Positions 52,567 to 60,057 of a stretch of 64,000 nt of DNA are shown one piece after another. The translations under genes were made by a program, and so were the position numbers. The notes beneath the pieces are model-generated. The model worked only from the letters and a program-made list of their open reading frames with translations, did no database searches and was not told the DNA's origin. The stretch is from Streptomyces clavuligerus (GTDB lineage Bacteria; Actinomycetota; Actinomycetes; Streptomycetales; Streptomycetaceae): NCBI RefSeq assembly GCF_005519465.1, contig NZ_CP027858.1:2046001-2110000 (forward strand), given 5' to 3'. Positions within the stretch are counted from its first letter, which is position 1, and each line of letters starts with the position of its first letter.

Positions 52567-52602
52567 AAGGAAAGATTTTCCTTAGTGTAGGGAATGTTTC
52601 CC
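52567..52602. promoter_or_regulatory. Twin palindromes in AT-rich divergent intergenic region
   Basis: AAGGAAA-GAT-TTTCCTT (52567-52583) and GGGAA-TGT-TTCCC (52590-52602) sit in tandem in the least GC-rich stretch of the area, between the NYN gene (-) and the 50-aa ORF (+). Their size and position fit operator sites for a dimeric regulator. Confidence 0.5.
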
Positions 52603-52684
52603 GTCGGTGATCGTGTTGAATCCAGGGACACCAGTACTCCAGGGGGCCGCTCCCCCACCGGAGGATCAGACGAAGGGAGAAGCA

Positions 52685-52837
52685 GTGCGCTTCGAGATCA
52701 TGCGCCTGGACGACGTCGACGGGACCGCCGTGGACAGTACCGTCGTGGACGCCGCCTCCGTCAACCGGATCGTGCAGCAGGCCGCCGCCACCGGCCAGCG
52801 CGTGTATATCCGCCCGGTCGAGCCCACGGCCCTGTAG
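52685..52837 (+). CDS. Conserved small protein (50 aa)
   Basis: It starts at GTG 52685 with GGGAG about 7 nt upstream. It reads VRFEIMRLDDVDGTAVDSTV and continues with a helix (VNRIVQQAAATGQRVYIRP). The compact alpha/beta composition and full GC3 bias support a real gene. I recognise the type as a common short actinomycete ORF without known function. A 13-bp hairpin follows. Confidence 0.7.
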   Translation: MRFEIMRLDDVDGTAVDSTVVDAASVNRIVQQAAATGQRVYIRPVEPTAL

Positions 52838-52890
52838 GTCGGCCCGCGTGCCGGGCGGCGACCCCGCCGGTACGCCACAGCACACGACGG

Positions 52891-52922
52891 CGCCCCCGTA
52901 CGGAACCTCCCGTACGGGGGCG
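52891..52922. terminator. Bidirectional terminator (50-aa gene / marC)
   Basis: A perfect 13-bp stem (52891-52903 with 52910-52922) and 6-nt loop lie between convergent genes. Confidence 0.75.
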
Positions 52923-53006
52923 CTGCCGTCCCGCCGCGAAGCCGTCGCGGACCCGCCCGGACGGTCCCGGAGTTCCCGGACGGGCAGCGGCAGGGGCGGG
53001 GCCGGG

Positions 53007-53612
53007 TCAGGCGCCCTGGACCACCTGGGTCACCCCGTTGATGATCTGCTGCACGGCGATGGCCGAGAGCATCATTCCGGCCAGCCGGGTCACCAGCACC
53101 ACCCCGCCGTCCTTGATCACCCGGATGATGCCGAGCGAATAGCGCATGGCCAGCCAGAGCACCGCGTGGATGGCCGCGATCGCCGCCCAGACAGAGATCT
53201 GCTCGGCGGCCCCGTCCGCGTTCTGCACCGCGAGGATCACCGAGACGATCGCGCCGGGACCGGCCAGCAGCGGCATGCCCAGCGGCACGAGCGCCACATT
53301 GACGTCCTTGGTCTGCTTGGGTTCGTCGGTCTTACCGGTCAGCAGATCGAGCGCGATCAGCAGCAGCAACAGCCCGCCCGCGATCATCAGCGCGGGCACG
53401 GAGACATGCAGATAGTCCAGGATCTGCTGGCCGACCAGGCCGAAGACGGTGATCACACCGAAGGCGACGGCGACGGCCTGCCAGGCCATCCGCCGCTGCA
53501 CCTTGGCGGGACGCCCGGAGGTCAGCGCGAGGAAGATCGGGGTGACCCCGGGCGGGTCCATGATCACGAAAAGGGTCAGGAAGAGCGAGCCGAAGACGGC
53601 GGCGTCGAACAC
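53007..53612 (-). CDS. MarC-family integral membrane protein
   Basis: The product is 201 aa from GTG at 53612. Six TM helices are predicted, with MarC/NAAT signatures FVIMDPPGVTPIFLAL (about residues 15-30), LLLLLIALDLLTG, and PLGMPLLAGPGAIVSVIL (about 108-125). MarC was once thought to give multiple antibiotic resistance; some relatives transport neutral amino acids. Function here is not established. It is the last gene of a minus-strand run with the PHP gene about 220 nt upstream. Confidence 0.92.
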   Translation of the reverse strand: MFDAAVFGSLFLTLFVIMDPPGVTPIFLALTSGRPAKVQRRMAWQAVAVAFGVITVFGLVGQQILDYLHVSVPALMIAGGLLLLLIALDLLTGKTDEPKQTKDVNVALVPLGMPLLAGPGAIVSVILAVQNADGAAEQISVWAAIAAIHAVLWLAMRYSLGIIRVIKDGGVVLVTRLAGMMLSAIAVQQIINGVTQVVQGA

Positions 53613-53832
53613 AGTGTGGCCTTGCGACAGAGTGGTACGGAAGGGGAGGGCAGGGGCGTGCCGGAGCGCCATGGGCGCGCGGGCACAAAGGAGACAGACA
53701 GGGCACGGAGAGATGCGCGGTACGCGGGTACCTGCGCCCGGGCGGCGGGAGAACGCGGTGCACCCACCCGACCGGGGACACGCCCACCCGTCCGGGGAGC
53801 GGACGCGGCGGTGCGGGGCGGATCGCCGCGGC

Positions 53833-54696
53833 TTACGCGGGGAGTCCCCCGGCGCCGGGCACGGGGAACGCCCCCGTCGCCCGGCGGGTGATCTCGCCGT
53901 AGATCTCCGGGTCCGTGGTGTACGCGCCGAGCGCGATGTCCTTGCGGCTGCCGTGGTAGTCGCTGGACCCGAAGGTCAGCAGGGAGAGACCGGAGGCGAG
54001 GTCACGCAACCGCGCACGGGTTTCGGCGTCGTGGTCCATGTGGTCGACCTCGATGCCGTCGAGCCCGGCGGCGGCCAGCTCGGCGATGGTCGAGTCGGAG
54101 ACGGAACGTCCCCGCTTCGCCGCGCCGGGGTGCGCCAGGACGGCGACACCTCCCGCGGCCTTGACCAGGCGGACGGCGGCGAAGGGGTCGAGTTCGTGTT
54201 TGACGACATGGGCCCGGCCGCCGTCGGCGATCCACTCCTGGGTGAAGGCGTCCGAGACGGTGGGGACCACACCCAGCTCCACCAGCGCGCTGGCGAGGTG
54301 CGGACGGCCCACCGAGCCGTCCCCGGCGATCTCGGCGACCCGCTCCCAGGTGATCGGGACGCCCAGCTCCCGCAGCTTGGCGACCATGGCCCGGGCACGC
54401 GGCACCCGGTCGTCCCGCAGCAGCTCGCGCTCGCGCAGCAGCTCGGGCTCGGCCGGGTCGAAGAGGTACGCCAGCAGATGCATGCTCATGCCGTCGAGGG
54501 CGCAGGACAACTCGGCGCCGGTGACCAGGGTCAGCCCCTCGGGGAGCGCGGCGATCGCCTCGGCGTGGCCCCGGGTGGTGTCGTGGTCGGTGAGCGCGAC
54601 GACGTCCAGACCCGCGGCGGCGGCGTTGCGCACCAGCTCGGCGGGGGTGTCCGTACCGTCCGACGCCGTGGAGTGGGTGTGCAGGTCGATACGCAC
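53833..54696 (-). CDS. PHP-domain phosphoesterase (RNase AM / YciV type)
   Basis: The product is 287 aa from GTG. The four PHP metal motifs are intact: DLHTHSTASDG (residues 4-14), LTDHDTTRGH (about 35-44), TGAELSC (about 59-65), VLAHPG (about 180-185), and SSDYHGS near the C-terminus. An insertion with VGRPHLA (about 126-132) is typical of the YciV subgroup, which trims RNA 5' ends and hydrolyses 3',5'-nucleoside bisphosphates. The assignment to that activity is by family. Confidence 0.93.
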   Translation of the reverse strand: MRIDLHTHSTASDGTDTPAELVRNAAAAGLDVVALTDHDTTRGHAEAIAALPEGLTLVTGAELSCALDGMSMHLLAYLFDPAEPELLRERELLRDDRVPRARAMVAKLRELGVPITWERVAEIAGDGSVGRPHLASALVELGVVPTVSDAFTQEWIADGGRAHVVKHELDPFAAVRLVKAAGGVAVLAHPGAAKRGRSVSDSTIAELAAAGLDGIEVDHMDHDAETRARLRDLASGLSLLTFGSSDYHGSRKDIALGAYTTDPEIYGEITRRATGAFPVPGAGGLPA

Positions 54697-54854
54697 GGCT
54701 CAGCTCCAGCGGGTGGGGCGGACAGGGGTCGGTCCAGTGTATCGGGCACCTGTACGGCACCCGGCCGTCCAAGAGCGTGATGTCCCTCCCACACCGCGAC
54801 GCCCCTCCCACACCGTGGGCCTCACCGGCCCCGGGGCACCGGAGGGGGCGGGGT

Positions 54855-55493
54855 CTACGCGATCAGCCGGGGGGAGAGCGCCCCGCAGGGCACCAGCTCG
54901 ACCTCGGTGCCCGCGTCGTGGAGGTCGGTGAGGACCAGTTCGTCGTACATCAGCAGCCCGGACCGCTCCGGCCAGACGATCGCCCAGAGCCAGATCCCCC
55001 GGGCCTCGCCCGCGAAGACGGCCCGGTCGCCGGGGGCGGACCGGACATGCCACAGCGGGGTGGGGCGGCCCGCGGCGAGCACCTTGACCTGCGGCGGCTC
55101 GGAGACATCGAGGTGCGGACCCGGGTCGGGGCCGTCGATCCCCGCGAAGCGGGCGCCGAGGCCGACCCCCAACTCCTCGGCGACCAGCAGCAGTTCCCCC
55201 ATGCCGCCGAGCGGCCCGGGGCCGGAGCAGGCGACGGCGGTGGCCCGGCCGCCGCTGCGGTCGTCGCCCGCGTACGCGACGCCGGTGAAGAGCCAGCCGA
55301 CCGGCAGCGGCCAGGGCATCCAGACGGGCACCACGGCCCGGTGCACGACGACACCGAGGGCCTCGACACTGGGCGGGATCACCGGCTGGAGCGGGTGCAC
55401 GGCGCCGTGCACATCACACTGCCAGGAGTCGGCGAAGAGACCGGGCGCCCTGACCCGGCCACCGCACTTCGGGCAACTGGGTTCGCCCCTCAT
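54855..55493 (-). CDS. DUF6758-type protein with N-terminal zinc ribbon
   Basis: The product is 212 aa. It starts MRGEPSCPKCGGRV, a CPxCG zinc knuckle with a partner CDVHGAVHPL at about residue 26. The body is mostly beta (VPVWMPWPLPVGWLFTGVAYAGD) and ends LVPCGALSPRLIA. This is a conserved Streptomyces family without assigned function. No signal peptide or TM is clear. It is flanked by the PHP gene downstream and the SUFU-like gene upstream, all on the minus strand. Confidence 0.8.
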   Translation of the reverse strand: MRGEPSCPKCGGRVRAPGLFADSWQCDVHGAVHPLQPVIPPSVEALGVVVHRAVVPVWMPWPLPVGWLFTGVAYAGDDRSGGRATAVACSGPGPLGGMGELLLVAEELGVGLGARFAGIDGPDPGPHLDVSEPPQVKVLAAGRPTPLWHVRSAPGDRAVFAGEARGIWLWAIVWPERSGLLMYDELVLTDLHDAGTEVELVPCGALSPRLIA

Positions 55494-55599
55494 AGCGCTC
55501 CACGGTCCTACCCCGCACGCGCCGCGTCAAGGACGATCACCCTTCCGGCGGGTGCGCCCACCCTCCGCGAGCGTCGAGTTCCGGCCAGTCACCGGGGGT

Positions 55600-56316
55600 T
55601 CACGCCAGGCGCACGGAGCCGCGTCCGGGGTCCCGCAGATCGGTTCCCTCCGCGAGCCAGCGCTCCTGGAGCCGCTGGGCACCGTGCACCCGTTTCCACG
55701 CGGCCTCGTTGGGCGTCATCGGCAGCAACGGCAGAAAGCGCACCGGGTCCCGGGGGGCGTCCAGCTCCAGATCCGGCACCAGGCCGCCCGGTTCGGCGAC
55801 GAGGACCGCGGTGAAGGGGGCACCGGGCCAGAGCGGGCCCCCCACGTCCAGGGCGGCGCCGGGGGCCACCACCACGCCTTCGACCTGGGGGGAGGCCGCC
55901 AGTACCGCCAGTGTCCGCAGCACCTTGCCGGTGTCGGCGAGCCCCGCCCGTACCGACAGGACGAGTTCGGCACGCGGGCCCCTGAGGGGGTCGGCGTGCG
56001 GGGCCGTGGGGTCGGTCATGGGGTGGGCGGACATCCCGAGCGTGGCGTAGCGCACCAGGCCCGCGCCCCTGCCCGCGCCCGCCCCGGTGCCGTGGGCCGC
56101 GCCGGGGCCGCCGGGCGCTTCGGAGCCGCCGGGGCCGCCGGCGCCGTCGGGACCGTCAGGCACCTCGGGGCCGCCAACGCTGCCGGGGCCGTCGGGCGCA
56201 AAGAACCGGAGCACCTCGATCCGGTCCGTTCCCAGAAAGGTCACCGAAGCCCGCGCGTCGGGCTCCCCGAGCGCCGTACGGAGCCGGGACTCGACCAGAG
56301 CAAGAACTTCTCCCAT
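55600..56316 (-). CDS. Suppressor-of-fused (SUFU)-like domain protein
   Basis: The product is 238 aa from ATG at 56316. Typical segments are VRYATLGMSAHPM (after the insert), RAELVLSVRAGLADTGKVLRTLAVLAASP, and PFTAVLVAEPGGLVPDLELDAPRDPVRFLPLLPMTPNEAAWKR. Bacterial SUFU proteins often act as toxin-immunity or regulatory partners. A Gly/Pro/Ala-rich insert (about residues 42-78) interrupts the N-terminal strands and looks like expanded simple sequence. No toxin gene is next to it. Confidence 0.8.
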   Translation of the reverse strand: MGEVLALVESRLRTALGEPDARASVTFLGTDRIEVLRFFAPDGPGSVGGPEVPDGPDGAGGPGGSEAPGGPGAAHGTGAGAGRGAGLVRYATLGMSAHPMTDPTAPHADPLRGPRAELVLSVRAGLADTGKVLRTLAVLAASPQVEGVVVAPGAALDVGGPLWPGAPFTAVLVAEPGGLVPDLELDAPRDPVRFLPLLPMTPNEAAWKRVHGAQRLQERWLAEGTDLRDPGRGSVRLA

Positions 56317-56885
56317 CCGGCGAGCATAAAGCGCGGAGAGAATGGGCAAACCCCGGGATTGACCCTCAGTCGGCTGATAGTCTTGGCCGCTGGCCGGGGT
56401 GGCGTGCTGATGCACGCGGGGACGGCACGCGACAGCGTCGCTCCTCCTCCCCGGCGTCTCGTCTCTCCCCTACGGGGGACCGGCCGGAGGAGGTGGGGTC
56501 CACGGTGGATCGAAGTCGACCGTGCAGTACCAGCCGCTCTTCCGTACGGCACCATCTCCGGGCGTACTGAGCCCTCTCTCCATCCGGGTTCCGGCGTTCC
56601 GCACGGCCCGCGTCCCAGGGAACTCCCGGGGCGTCGGCCTTCCGGCGCCTTCCTGTCCGACGGAAATGCACACCACGGAAGAGCACCCCCCTTTCACTGC
56701 TTTCTTCCTGTTTCTCCTGCTTTCTGCCTGTCTGTAGCGAACGCCGTCACCGCGTCCTCGCGGTGCCGCCCGCTTTGCGGACGTAGTCCCCGCGGTGCCG
56801 CCCGCTGATGCGGACGCAGCGCTCACGTCCCCATTCCGGGCTGCGCCACGCCCCGCCGACGGCCCCTTTCGTGAAGGAGCCAGCC
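56317..56885 (+). other. Long intergenic/leader region upstream of corA
   Basis: About 570 nt separate divergent SUFU and corA genes. It holds a TTGACC box at 56359-56364, a pyrimidine tract of about 50 nt (56685-56735, CUUUC-type), and a tandem repeat (next entry). No gene is supported. I looked for a Mg2+ M-box riboswitch and could not match its conserved loops. Confidence 0.5.
56759..56819. repeat. Two-copy tandem repeat, 32-bp period, upstream of corA
   Basis: CGCGGTGCCGCCCGCT followed by TGCGGACG and TAG or CAG occurs at 56759-56786 and 56791-56819. It lies 67 nt before the corA start. Confidence 0.65.
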
Positions 56886-58001
56886 ATGTCGATGATCCGT
56901 GATCTGCGCGCAGCCGTCCGTCCCTCGCTGCGCAAGACCAGCGCCGTCTACAGCTCGTACGACACCACCCGGGACCCCTCCGCCTCCAGCGCCGTCGTCG
57001 ACTGCGCCGTCTACCGCGACGGCCGGCGGCTGGAGGGCGAGTCCTGCCAGACCCCCCGCGAGGCCATGCTGCGGGTGCGCGAGGGCGGCGGCTTCGCCTG
57101 GATCGGGCTGCACGAGCCCACCGAGGAGGAATTCGCCGGGATCGCGGCCGAGTTCGGGCTGCACCCGCTCGCCGTGGAGGACGCCGTCCACGCCCATCAG
57201 CGGCCCAAGCTGGAGCGGTACGACAACACCCTCTTCACCGTCTTCAAGACGATCCACTACGTCGACCACGACGAGCTGACGGCGACGAGCGAGGTCGTCG
57301 AGACCGGCGAGGTGATGTGCTTCACCGGCCGGGACTTCGTGATCACCGTGCGGCACGGCGGCAAGGGCTCGCTGCGCCAGCTCCGGCGGGGTCTCCAGGA
57401 GGACGCCGAGCTGCTGGCGAAGGGCCCCTCGGCGGTGCTGCACGCGCTCGCCGACCATGTCGTGGACGGCTACATCGCCGTCGCCGCCGCCGTGCAGGAC
57501 GACATCGACGAGGTCGAGATCGATGTCTTCTCCGCCCCCGCCAAGGGCAAGAAGCGCGGCAGCGACCCGGGGCGGATCTACCAGCTCAAGCGGGAGGTGC
57601 TGGAGTTCAAGCGGGCCGTGTCCCCGCTGCTGCGGCCGATGCAGCTGCTGAGCGAGCGGCCCATGCGGCTGATCGACCCGGACATCCAGAAGTACTTCCG
57701 CGATGTCGCCGACCATCTCGCCCGGGTGCAGGAGGAGGTCATCGGCTTCGACGAGCTGCTGAACTCGATCCTCCAGGCCAACCTCGCCCAGGCGCAGGTC
57801 GCGCAGAACGAGGACATGCGCAAGATCACCTCCTGGGCGGCGATCATCGCGGTGCCCACGGCGGTCTGCGGTGTGTACGGCATGAACTTCGACCACATGC
57901 CGGAGCTGCGCTGGCAGTACGGCTATCCCATGGTGCTCGTCTCCATCGCCGTCATCTGTTTCACCATTCACCGCACCCTGAAGCGGAACGGCTGGCTCTA
58001 G
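56886..58001 (+). CDS. corA: CorA-family magnesium/cobalt transporter
   Basis: The product is 371 aa from ATG with GAAGGAG upstream. The large N-terminal cytosolic funnel (residues 1-300) is acidic and helical at its end (VADHLARVQEEVIGFDELLN). Two C-terminal TM helices follow, with the selectivity motif YGMNF at about residue 336 and the basic end LKRNGWL. It forms a pentameric Mg2+ channel in the family. A long structured leader precedes it. Two other Mg-linked genes lie 2-3 kb downstream. Confidence 0.95.
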   Translation: MSMIRDLRAAVRPSLRKTSAVYSSYDTTRDPSASSAVVDCAVYRDGRRLEGESCQTPREAMLRVREGGGFAWIGLHEPTEEEFAGIAAEFGLHPLAVEDAVHAHQRPKLERYDNTLFTVFKTIHYVDHDELTATSEVVETGEVMCFTGRDFVITVRHGGKGSLRQLRRGLQEDAELLAKGPSAVLHALADHVVDGYIAVAAAVQDDIDEVEIDVFSAPAKGKKRGSDPGRIYQLKREVLEFKRAVSPLLRPMQLLSERPMRLIDPDIQKYFRDVADHLARVQEEVIGFDELLNSILQANLAQAQVAQNEDMRKITSWAAIIAVPTAVCGVYGMNFDHMPELRWQYGYPMVLVSIAVICFTIHRTLKRNGWL

Positions 58002-58044
58002 CGGAACGGCCGACTCTGGCGGAACGATCCGGGCCGGGCCCACC

Positions 58045-58158
58045 AGGCCGGTGCGGTCTGCTGCCGGACAGGCCGGTGCGGCACGGCGGAACAGGTCGGT
58101 GCGGTCCCGCCGAACGGTCGGTGCGGTCCCGCGGAACGGGCCGGTGCGGCACGGGTCG
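58045..58158. repeat. Degenerate tandem repeat GG(C/T)CGGTGCGG, five copies
   Basis: Five copies of an 11-bp core with 20-27-bp spacing fill the corA to 58172 spacer. They alternate with GCGGAAC units that begin inside the corA stop region. Confidence 0.65.
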
Positions 58159-58171
58159 ATAGGCTGCGGGC

Positions 58172-58780
58172 ATGACAGCGAACCCCTCCGGCCGCCGTTC
58201 CGTGTCCCCGGGCCCCTCGGGCCCCTCCGGCCCGTCCGGCCCCGGGGGCGGGCACCCCTTCCTCGGCCCCGCGCTGGTCGAGGAGGCCACCAGGAAGTCG
58301 GGGCTGATCTGGGTCCGGGGGCAGGGCCCCGAGCGGGCGCTGTGGCATGTGTGGCACGACGGCGCCGCCTATGTGGTCGGGGACGGCGCGGGCGAGCAGC
58401 CGCTGCCCGGCCTGACGTCCGGCGAAACCGCCGAGATCACCGTCCGCAGCAAGGACAAGGGCGGCCGACTGGTCGCCTGGACGGCCTCCGTGGACGAGCT
58501 GGAGCCCCGTTCCGCCGCGTGGGAGGCGGTCGTCCCGGAGCTGAAGGGCAAACGGCTGAACGCGGTGGCCGCCGAGGAGATGCCGGAGCGCTGGGCGCGC
58601 GACTGCCGGGTGCTGCGGCTGGCGCCGCTCACCTCCACCACCGAACTGCCGGACGGCTCACTGGCGGCGCCGCCGCTGCCCAGCGCCGCGACCACCCGCC
58701 GCCCGGTCCCGGCGGCCCTGCCCCGGCTGCTGTTCTCCCGCCGCTCCGGCCGGGCCAAGCGGTCCCGCGACACCGCCTGA
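58172..58780 (+). CDS. Hypothetical protein, possible split-barrel (PNPOx-like) fold
   Basis: The product is 202 aa. It has a Pro/Gly/Ser N-terminus (PGPSGPSGPSGPGGG), then HPFLGPALVEEATRKSGLIWV, LWHVWHDGAAYVVGDG, AEITVRSKDKGGRLVAWTASV and FSRRSGRAKRSR at the end. The strand pattern (short strands with VGDGAGEQPLPG) resembles flavin/F420 split barrels of actinobacteria, but no cofactor motif is certain. It is convergent with the lipoprotein gene. Confidence in the gene is high and in the fold low. Confidence 0.75.
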   Translation: MTANPSGRRSVSPGPSGPSGPSGPGGGHPFLGPALVEEATRKSGLIWVRGQGPERALWHVWHDGAAYVVGDGAGEQPLPGLTSGETAEITVRSKDKGGRLVAWTASVDELEPRSAAWEAVVPELKGKRLNAVAAEEMPERWARDCRVLRLAPLTSTTELPDGSLAAPPLPSAATTRRPVPAALPRLLFSRRSGRAKRSRDTA

Positions 58781-58785
58781 CAGCA

Positions 58786-58808
58786 CCCGGCCCCGCCCGG
58801 GGGCCGGG
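58786..58808. terminator. Hairpin between convergent genes
   Basis: A 9-bp stem (58786-58794 with 58800-58808) of CCCGGCCCC and its complement, with loop GCCCG. Confidence 0.55.
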
Positions 58809-58821
58809 CGGTCAGCGGTCA

Positions 58822-59631
58822 TCAGCCGCTGGTCTTCGGGAGCTGCCCGCCGTAGTCCACCGTCTCCCCCTTCGCGGGCGGCTCCAGCGCGAAGTCCACG
58901 TCCCACTCGGCCAGCGTGAGCACGCCCTTGCCGCCCGCCCGCGCGAACTGCACCGGGTACGGGGCGCCGTCCAGCGCCACATCGAGGACGCCCCCGGCGC
59001 CGTCCGCCGCCTGGACCTTGATCGTCCGCACCCCGCCCACCCGGGTGCGCTCCCCCTTGCTCAGCTCGCCCTCCATGCCGAGCAGCCCGTCGATCAGCTC
59101 GTCCATCTCGGTGAAGCCGCGGAATTCCTGGTACGCCGGATCGCCCTGAGGCACCTTCACATACTTGCCGCCGAGCTTTCCGGCCGCCGCCTGGTCCGCC
59201 GCCGTGCCCGGCCGTCCGGACCGGTCGCGGGGCTTGTCGCCGTCCTCGTGCACCCAGAAGGAGGCGTCCGCCTTGACATAGAGCTGGTCGTCGACGCGCA
59301 GCAGCTCGAAGGTGTTCTCCCTGGAGGTGACCGAACCGGCGCCGCCACCCTCCTTGAGCTGCATGTTCAGCCGAAATGTGCCGCCCTTGCTGACGAGGGT
59401 CCCCGACACCCGTACGGCCTTGGCGGCGTCCGCCGCCACCCGCGCCTTGGTCTCGATCTCCCGGGGTGTCAGCTTGCCGACCCCGTTCGTCCCCTTGTCC
59501 GGGTCGGGCTTCTTCTCCTCCGTGCACGCGGTGGCGGACAGGGCGAGCCCCGCGCACAGCACCGCCGAGAGCACGGCCCGGCGAACCCGGGGGACCGAAG
59601 GGAGGGGAGTCACCGGCGCACTGCCTCTCAT
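58822..59631 (-). CDS. LppX/LprG-like lipoprotein (LolA-type fold)
   Basis: The product is 269 aa. The signal peptide has lipobox LSATAC (Cys about residue 36) and a charged linker (TEEKKPDPDKG). The body reads AKAVRVSGTLVSKGGTFRLNMQLKEG, LLRVDDQLYVKADASFWV, GKYVKVPQGD, and GVLDVALDGAPYPVQFARAGGKG, the half-barrel strand pattern of LolA/LppX-like lipoproteins that carry lipids. It sits opposite the MgtE-like gene with a divergent region of about 430 nt. Confidence 0.82.
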   Translation of the reverse strand: MRGSAPVTPLPSVPRVRRAVLSAVLCAGLALSATACTEEKKPDPDKGTNGVGKLTPREIETKARVAADAAKAVRVSGTLVSKGGTFRLNMQLKEGGGAGSVTSRENTFELLRVDDQLYVKADASFWVHEDGDKPRDRSGRPGTAADQAAAGKLGGKYVKVPQGDPAYQEFRGFTEMDELIDGLLGMEGELSKGERTRVGGVRTIKVQAADGAGGVLDVALDGAPYPVQFARAGGKGVLTLAEWDVDFALEPPAKGETVDYGGQLPKTSG

Positions 59632-59910
59632 CTGCTTGTCTGCTGCGTCTTCCGCTCGTTCCGCTCAGCGCGGGAGCGCAGTGGGCAGCGTACCGGTGCC
59701 GGATGCCCGCCCCGGCGGCCCGTCGCCCGGACACCGGACGGCCATGACATGGCCACCCTGCCCCCACCGGAGGACCACCGGAGGATCACGGGAGACAGGG
59801 GCGGCAGAGAACGCCCCCGGACCGCGCGGACTACAGAGGCAACCGCAGGGACAATCGCAGAGACAGCGGGCCGTAACAGGACGGGCTAGCCTGAAGCCGT
59901 CATAGCTCTT

Positions 59911-59960
59911 CATAGACGTTGATGAACGCTGATGAGCGCTGATGAACGTCGATGAATGTT
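59911..59960. repeat. Helically phased 10-bp repeats (GATGAACGYT) upstream of the MgtE-like gene
   Basis: Four clean decamers (GATGAACGCT, GATGAGCGCT, GATGAACGTC, GATGAATGTT) run from 59921 to 59960, preceded by a related CATAGACGTT. The exact 10-bp period puts every unit on the same DNA face. It lies about 100 nt before the likely start codon. The flanking gap 59632-60057 holds no supported gene. Confidence 0.6.
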
Positions 59961-60057
59961 CATGGGCGGCATCGGCGCCCTGGGCGTTACGGAGCGCCCT
60001 GAGGCGTCATGGCTCCGGCGGAGCCGCCGGGCCCGGGTCGGAGCGGAGGTGCGGAGC

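Noticed and set aside
56317-56885. Mg2+ (M-box) riboswitch upstream of corA
   Set aside because: I could not find the conserved loop sequences or the three-stem core. Only a pyrimidine tract and repeats are visible.
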